64,000 nt of DNA. Source: Halorubrum halodurans (GTDB lineage: Archaea > Halobacteriota > Halobacteria > Halobacteriales > Haloferacaceae). Shown here piece by piece: positions 60,404 through 64,000 of this stretch. A program made the translations under genes and the position numbers. Every line of letters starts with the position of its first letter. Within the stretch, counting starts at the first letter, position 1. The DNA lies in assembly GCF_002252985.1 (NCBI RefSeq), contig NZ_NHPJ01000092.1:21629-85628 (forward strand). Reading direction: 5' to 3'. The notes beneath the pieces are model-generated. The model was not told the origin of the DNA, ran no database searches, and saw nothing but the letters and a program-made list of their open reading frames with translations.

Positions 60404-61195
60404 ATGACCGACCCTCGCGTCGTCTCCCTCGCGCCGAGCGCGACCGCGACCCTCTCGGCGCTCGGCGCGGCCGAGCGCCTGGTTGGCGTCACTCACCACT
60501 GCGACCCGCCGGCGGACGCCGGGTCGGCGCACGGGACGGACCCCGTCGCCGTCGGCGGGTGGACGACCCCGTCCCTCGACCGCGTCGCCGAACTCGACCC
60601 GGACGTGGTGTTCACGAGCGACGGCCTCCAGGCCGGGATCGCGGAGGAGTGTCGCGAACGGGGCCTCGCCGTCGACCACCGGGAGCCGGCCACGCTCGAG
60701 GACGTCCTCGAGGGGTTCCGGGGGATCGGGGACGCGGTCGGCCGCCCGGACGCGGGCGCGGAACTGGCCGCCGAGGCCCGCGGGCGGATCGAGGCGGTCG
60801 GCGACGCGGCCGCCGGGACGGGCGGCGACACGACCGACACGACCGCGGACCGCCCCGTCGTCTACTGTGAGGAGTGGTCCGACCCGCCGATGGCCGCGGG
60901 CAACTGGGTCCCCGACGCGGTCCGGGCGGCCGGCGGCCGCTACCCCTTCGTGGACGCCGGCGAGCGCTCCCGCGAGGTCGACCCCGAGGCCGTCGCCGCC
61001 GCCGACCCCGACCGCGTCGTCGTTCACGTCTGCGGGCGCGGCGACCGGGTCGACCCCGCGACCGTCGCCGACCGGGAGTGGATCGACGCGCCGGTCCACG
61101 TGATCGACGACTCGCTGTTGAACCAGCCGAGCCCCGTCCTGATCGAGGGGATCGAACGGCTCGCGGCGCTGTTCGCCGGCGGGGTGGAGCCGTGA
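60404..61195 (+). CDS. cobalamin/metal-chelate binding protein (BtuF-like, cytoplasmic)
   Basis: A 263-residue helical-backbone metal receptor (two Rossmann-like lobes joined by a long helix) like BtuF and FecB-type binding proteins. Recognisable parts are VVSLAPSATATLSALGAAERLVG at the N-terminus, the cobalamin-type CDPPADA loop, DRVAELDPDVVFTSDG and VVYCEEWSDPPMAAGNW. Unlike ABC-transporter binding proteins, it has no signal peptide or lipobox at the ATG at 60404, so it is probably cytoplasmic. Its stop overlaps the GTG of the DUF84 gene. Confidence 0.82.
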   Translation: MTDPRVVSLAPSATATLSALGAAERLVGVTHHCDPPADAGSAHGTDPVAVGGWTTPSLDRVAELDPDVVFTSDGLQAGIAEECRERGLAVDHREPATLEDVLEGFRGIGDAVGRPDAGAELAAEARGRIEAVGDAAAGTGGDTTDTTADRPVVYCEEWSDPPMAAGNWVPDAVRAAGGRYPFVDAGERSREVDPEAVAAADPDRVVVHVCGRGDRVDPATVADREWIDAPVHVIDDSLLNQPSPVLIEGIERLAALFAGGVEP

Positions 61196-61761
61196 CGCGG
61201 GACCGAGGGCCGCGGGTGGGCGTCGGCAGCGGCAACCCCGTGAAGCGGCGGGCGGTCGAGCGGGCACTCGAGACCGCGGGACTCGAGAACGACGGCGGCG
61301 AGGCCCCGGCGGGCGAACCGCCGACCGTCGAGTCCGTCCCGGTCGCCTCCGGCGTGAGCGAGCAGCCGGCCGGCCACGCCGAGACCGTCGCCGGCGCGGA
61401 GAACCGCGCGGCGGCGGTCCTCGAGGCGGGCGGGTACGACCTCGGCGTCGGCCTCGAGGGCGGCGTCGCCCGGTTCGAGGGCGCCGCCGGGCTCTTCCTC
61501 GTGATGTGGGCGGCGGTCGACGACGGCGACCGCGTCGGCCGCGGCGCGGGGCCGAGCCTCGAGCTCCCCGACGACGTCGCCGCCCGGATCGAGGGGGGCG
61601 CCGAACTGGGGCCGGTGATGGACGACGTGCTCGACACGACGGGCGTCGCTCGACGCGGCGGGGCCGCCGGCGCGCTGACGAACGGCGGCCTCGATCGCGC
61701 CGACGCGCTCGCCGCCGCGGTCTCCGGGGCGCTCGGCCCGTTCGTCTCCGAGCTGTACTGA
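61192..61761 (+). CDS. inosine/xanthosine triphosphatase (DUF84, YjjX-like)
   Basis: A 189-residue house-cleaning NTPase of the DUF84 family, which hydrolyses ITP and XTP to keep them out of nucleic acids. Family marks are VGSGNPVKRRAVERAL, the SGVSEQPAGHAETVAGAENRA region and GVGLEGGVARF. The GTG at 61192 overlaps the upstream stop (GTGA), a clear sign of coupled translation. The N-terminal extension before VGSGN is short, which supports this start. Confidence 0.87.
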   Translation: MTRDRGPRVGVGSGNPVKRRAVERALETAGLENDGGEAPAGEPPTVESVPVASGVSEQPAGHAETVAGAENRAAAVLEAGGYDLGVGLEGGVARFEGAAGLFLVMWAAVDDGDRVGRGAGPSLELPDDVAARIEGGAELGPVMDDVLDTTGVARRGGAAGALTNGGLDRADALAAAVSGALGPFVSELY

Positions 61762-61937
61762 CGCGGACCCGATCCGGGGCCCGCGTCCGAGCGGTCGGTT
61801 CGAGGTTCGGGGTTCGTACCGAAACGAGCCGTCGGCGGGGCGCGGACGCCCCCGCTACCGCGTCGAAACCGCACGACGTGACGGTGTTAACCCGGTCTAC
61901 CAACCGCCTTTTGAGGGATCCCTCCCTGTGTAGTGAC

Positions 61938-62192
61938 ATGAGCACGGCACGCGCGGAGCCCGTCGCGGTCGAACCGGCCGGCCTCTCCGAGAAACAGACC
62001 CGGATCCTCGAGTACCTCCGGGCCAACGCGGACGACCGGACGTACTTCAAATCGCGGCTGATCGCCGACGAGCTCGGTCTCTCCGCGAAGGAGGTCGGCG
62101 CGAACATGGGCGCGGTCGCCGACGCGGCCGCCGACGTCGACGTCGAGAAGTGGGGCTACTCGTCGGGAACGACGTGGATGGTGACGACCTGA
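61938..62192 (+). CDS. DUF7123-type small winged-helix protein
   Basis: An 84-residue protein with a single winged-helix-like fold: LSEKQTRILEYLRANADD, TYFKSRLIADELGLSAKEVG (recognition-helix region) and VEKWGYSSGTTWMVTT as the wing. It matches the small haloarchaeal family DUF7123. A DNA-binding role is likely but unproven. The ATG at 61938 is the first good start in the conserved part. Confidence 0.75.
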   Translation: MSTARAEPVAVEPAGLSEKQTRILEYLRANADDRTYFKSRLIADELGLSAKEVGANMGAVADAAADVDVEKWGYSSGTTWMVTT

Positions 62193-62221
62193 GTCGGACG
62201 TCGGGGTCGCCGTCGACGCGA

Positions 62222-62824
62222 CTACGGGTCGTACCTGACGAGCGTGGCCGCCTCGTCGGCGAGCGCGACCGCGTCGGCGTCGAAGGAGTCCGCGTACCGC
62301 ACGACGAGCGTCAGGAGCCGCTCCGGCTCGGTCAGTTCGTAGCCGTCGGTGCGGTCGAGGAGGCCGGCGGCGGCCAGATCGCCCGCCGCGGCGCTTATCG
62401 TCGGCCGAGAGACGCCGAGCGCGTCGGCGAGGTCCGCGCCGGTCGCCGCGGGGTCTGACAACAGCGTGAGGATCATTCCCCGCGGCGTCTTCCGGCGGAG
62501 GTAGCCGAGCGCGCACTTGTCGAGGTCGTCGAACCGCCCGGCCGGGAAGTACCGCCGGTAGTCGGCGTCCTTCGCCGACTCGATCTCGCCGTCCGCCTCG
62601 AGCTTCCGGAGGTGATGCTGGGCCTCGCCCGTCCCGAGCCGGAGGTCGTCGCGGAGCTTCGAGAAGTGCGCGCCCGGCGTGGCGGGAACGTAGCCGCGGA
62701 TCGCCTCCCGCGTCTCGTTGGTGTCGTCCGCGGCGCTCGCGGTTCCGACGAACGGGGCCGCCGCTCCGACGGCGGCGAACCGCCGCAGCGTCCGACGTTT
62801 CCGCTCGTCGACCTCTTCCGTCAC
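62222..62824 (-). CDS. winged-helix regulator with Tat-like N-terminus
   Basis: A 200-residue protein. The first ~35 residues look like a twin-arginine signal or anchor (RKRRTLRRFAAVGAAAPFVG, TASA). Two winged-helix modules follow: ~50-100 (HFSKLRDDLRLGTGEAQHHL, RKLEADGEI) and ~120-185 (GMILTLLSDPAATGADLADA, GVSRPTISAAAGDLAAAGLL). Export of a DNA-binding protein makes no sense, so the N-terminus may be a membrane anchor or a chance match. The GTG at 62824 is chosen; another start nine codons earlier is open. Confidence 0.75.
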   Translation of the reverse strand: MTEEVDERKRRTLRRFAAVGAAAPFVGTASAADDTNETREAIRGYVPATPGAHFSKLRDDLRLGTGEAQHHLRKLEADGEIESAKDADYRRYFPAGRFDDLDKCALGYLRRKTPRGMILTLLSDPAATGADLADALGVSRPTISAAAGDLAAAGLLDRTDGYELTEPERLLTLVVRYADSFDADAVALADEAATLVRYDP

Positions 62825-62890
62825 GCTCCGTGGTACGCGATCGCCCGGCAAAAGCGCTTCGCTCGGGTCCGAAACGGCCGAATCGCCGCC

Positions 62891-64000
62891 TCAGCTCTCC
62901 TCCGCCGGCTCGACCTCGCCCTCGGGGACCTCCTCGTCCATCTCCTGGATGACCTCGTCGGCCGACTTGATGTTCGAGCCCGCGTCGCCGGACTTGACCG
63001 CCTCCGCCTCCTTCTCGAGCTCCTCGACGTCCATCTGGGCCGCCTCGTCGATCTGCCCGAGGATCTCGTCGATGTCGTCGAGCCCGAGCATCTTCCGGGT
63101 GTCCTCGTCGAACTCCAGCCCCTCGAGGCCCTCCATCTCCTGGACGTCGGAGCCGGAGAGCGCCTTGCCGTAGCGGCCGACGAGGCTCGTGAGCTCCTGT
63201 GGAAGCACGAACGTCGTCGACTCGCCCTTCCCGATCTCCTCTAACGTCTCCATGCCGCGCTCGATGATCGCGCGCTCGCCCATCGACTCCGCCGAGCGGG
63301 CGCGAAGCACCGTCGAGATCGAGTCCCCCTGTGCCTCGAGGATCTGGCTCTGTTTCTCCCCCTGTGCGCGGATGATGTTCGACTGCTTGTCACCCTCGGC
63401 CTGCTCGACCGCCGACCGCCGTTCCCCCTGCGCCTCGAGGATCATCGCCCGGCGACGGCGCTCCGCGGAGGTCTGTTGCTCCATCGCCTGCTGGACGTCC
63501 TTCGAGGGGTTGACCTCGCGGACCTCGACGCTCTCGACGCGGATCCCCCACTCGTCGGTCGGCTCGTCCAGCTCGCGGCGGATCTTGGCGTTGATCTCCT
63601 GGCGTTTGTTCAGGGTGTCGTCGAGCTCCATGTCGCCGAGGACGGCCCGGAGCGTCGTCTGGGCCAGGTTCGAGACGGCGTTCTTGTAGTCGTCGACCTC
63701 GAGGAACGCCTTCTTCGCGTCCATCACCTTGATGTAGACGACCGCGTCCGCCGTCACCGGCGAGTTGTCACGCGTGATCGCCTCCTGGCGCGGCACGTCC
63801 AGCGTCTGCGTCCGCATGTCGAACGCGTACGTCCGCGAGACGAACGGCGGGATGAAGTTGATACCCGGCTCGAGCAGCTTCCGGAACTCGCCGAACACCG
63901 TCAACGCCTCCTTGTCGTAGGCGTCGACGATCTCGACGGACTGCCAGAGCGTGACGACCACCAACATGAGAAACAGGAGGCCGACGCTCACCAGTCCGAA
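62891..64000 (-). CDS. SPFH/band 7 (stomatin-prohibitin) protein, 5' end cut
   Basis: Most of a stomatin-like membrane scaffold protein. An N-terminal helix (VGLLFLMLVVVTLWQSVEIV) is followed by the SPFH domain: YDKEALTVFGEFRKLLEPGI, TLDVPRQEAITRDNSPVTAD, VVYIKVMDAKKAFLEVDDYK, and GIRVESVEVREVNPSKDVQQ. Next is an alanine/glutamate coiled coil with repeated EAQGERRSAVEQAEGDKQSN units (~175-225). The C-terminal ~100 residues are acidic. The frame is open to the right edge; a GTG at 63991 is possible, but relatives usually have a longer N-terminal helix, so the start is probably outside. Confidence 0.9.
   Translation of the reverse strand, partial: FGLVSVGLLFLMLVVVTLWQSVEIVDAYDKEALTVFGEFRKLLEPGINFIPPFVSRTYAFDMRTQTLDVPRQEAITRDNSPVTADAVVYIKVMDAKKAFLEVDDYKNAVSNLAQTTLRAVLGDMELDDTLNKRQEINAKIRRELDEPTDEWGIRVESVEVREVNPSKDVQQAMEQQTSAERRRRAMILEAQGERRSAVEQAEGDKQSNIIRAQGEKQSQILEAQGDSISTVLRARSAESMGERAIIERGMETLEEIGKGESTTFVLPQELTSLVGRYGKALSGSDVQEMEGLEGLEFDEDTRKMLGLDDIDEILGQIDEAAQMDVEELEKEAEAVKSGDAGSNIKSADEVIQEMDEEVPEGEVEPAEES

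Noticed and set aside
1-64000. tRNA, rRNA or replication origin
   Set aside because: No cloverleaf with a recognisable T-loop, no rRNA-like sequence, and no orc1/cdc6 gene with origin repeats was found by eye; a covariance-model scan could still find a small RNA.

Overview
The window reads as haloarchaeal chromosome, most like Halorubrum or a close relative (genus is an inference). The reasons are high G+C in most of it, very acidic proteins, short or no 5' leaders behind A+T-rich TATA boxes, and diagnostic archaeal genes: ribosomal proteins L44e and S27e, aIF2-alpha, Nop10, transcription factor B, RNase P subunits Rnp2 and Rnp3, the proteasome alpha subunit, the aCPSF1 ribonuclease and the oligosaccharyltransferase AglB. 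No tRNA, rRNA or CRISPR array was seen.

Layout. 1-25.6 kb is housekeeping and metabolism: aCPSF1 (cut by the left edge); an rnp3 - methyltransferase - rnp2 - psmA operon; a thiolase/DUF35 pair; an rpl44e - rps27e - aIF2-alpha - nop10 - PAC2 translation cluster; an M42 peptidase; dehydrogenases; a bactofilin-like protein; and transporters.

25.6-36.9 kb is the most unusual part. A tight three-gene operon encodes a 1056-residue tubulin/FtsZ-like protein with long coiled coils, a six-helix membrane protein carrying a Ras-like GTPase domain, and a single-pass protein with external Ig-like beta domains. It sits behind five 20-bp tandem repeats. Downstream lie a gene remnant, a Tat lipoprotein, a membrane-spanning PQQ-propeller/pseudokinase and an RNA-ligase-like protein that has lost its catalytic residues. 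Together they look like an uncharacterised membrane-linked cytoskeletal or signalling system.

36.9-46.7 kb is a lower-G+C, mosaic N-glycosylation island: a flippase, four glycosyltransferases, an intact IS5-type element that splits an older gene remnant, a decayed second copy of that element with a different IS nested inside it, and a small MITE-like element. The island ends at aglG/aglB. Directly behind aglB is a DUF368 membrane protein, a family implicated in polyprenyl-phosphate recycling.

49.9-64 kb returns to core metabolism: methylmalonyl-CoA mutase and epimerase around a formate/nitrite transporter; divergent purB and a PurN-AICAR transformylase fusion; aroD; tfb; a corrinoid/metal-binding protein overlapping a DUF84 NTPase; small winged-helix proteins; and an SPFH/stomatin protein cut by the right edge.
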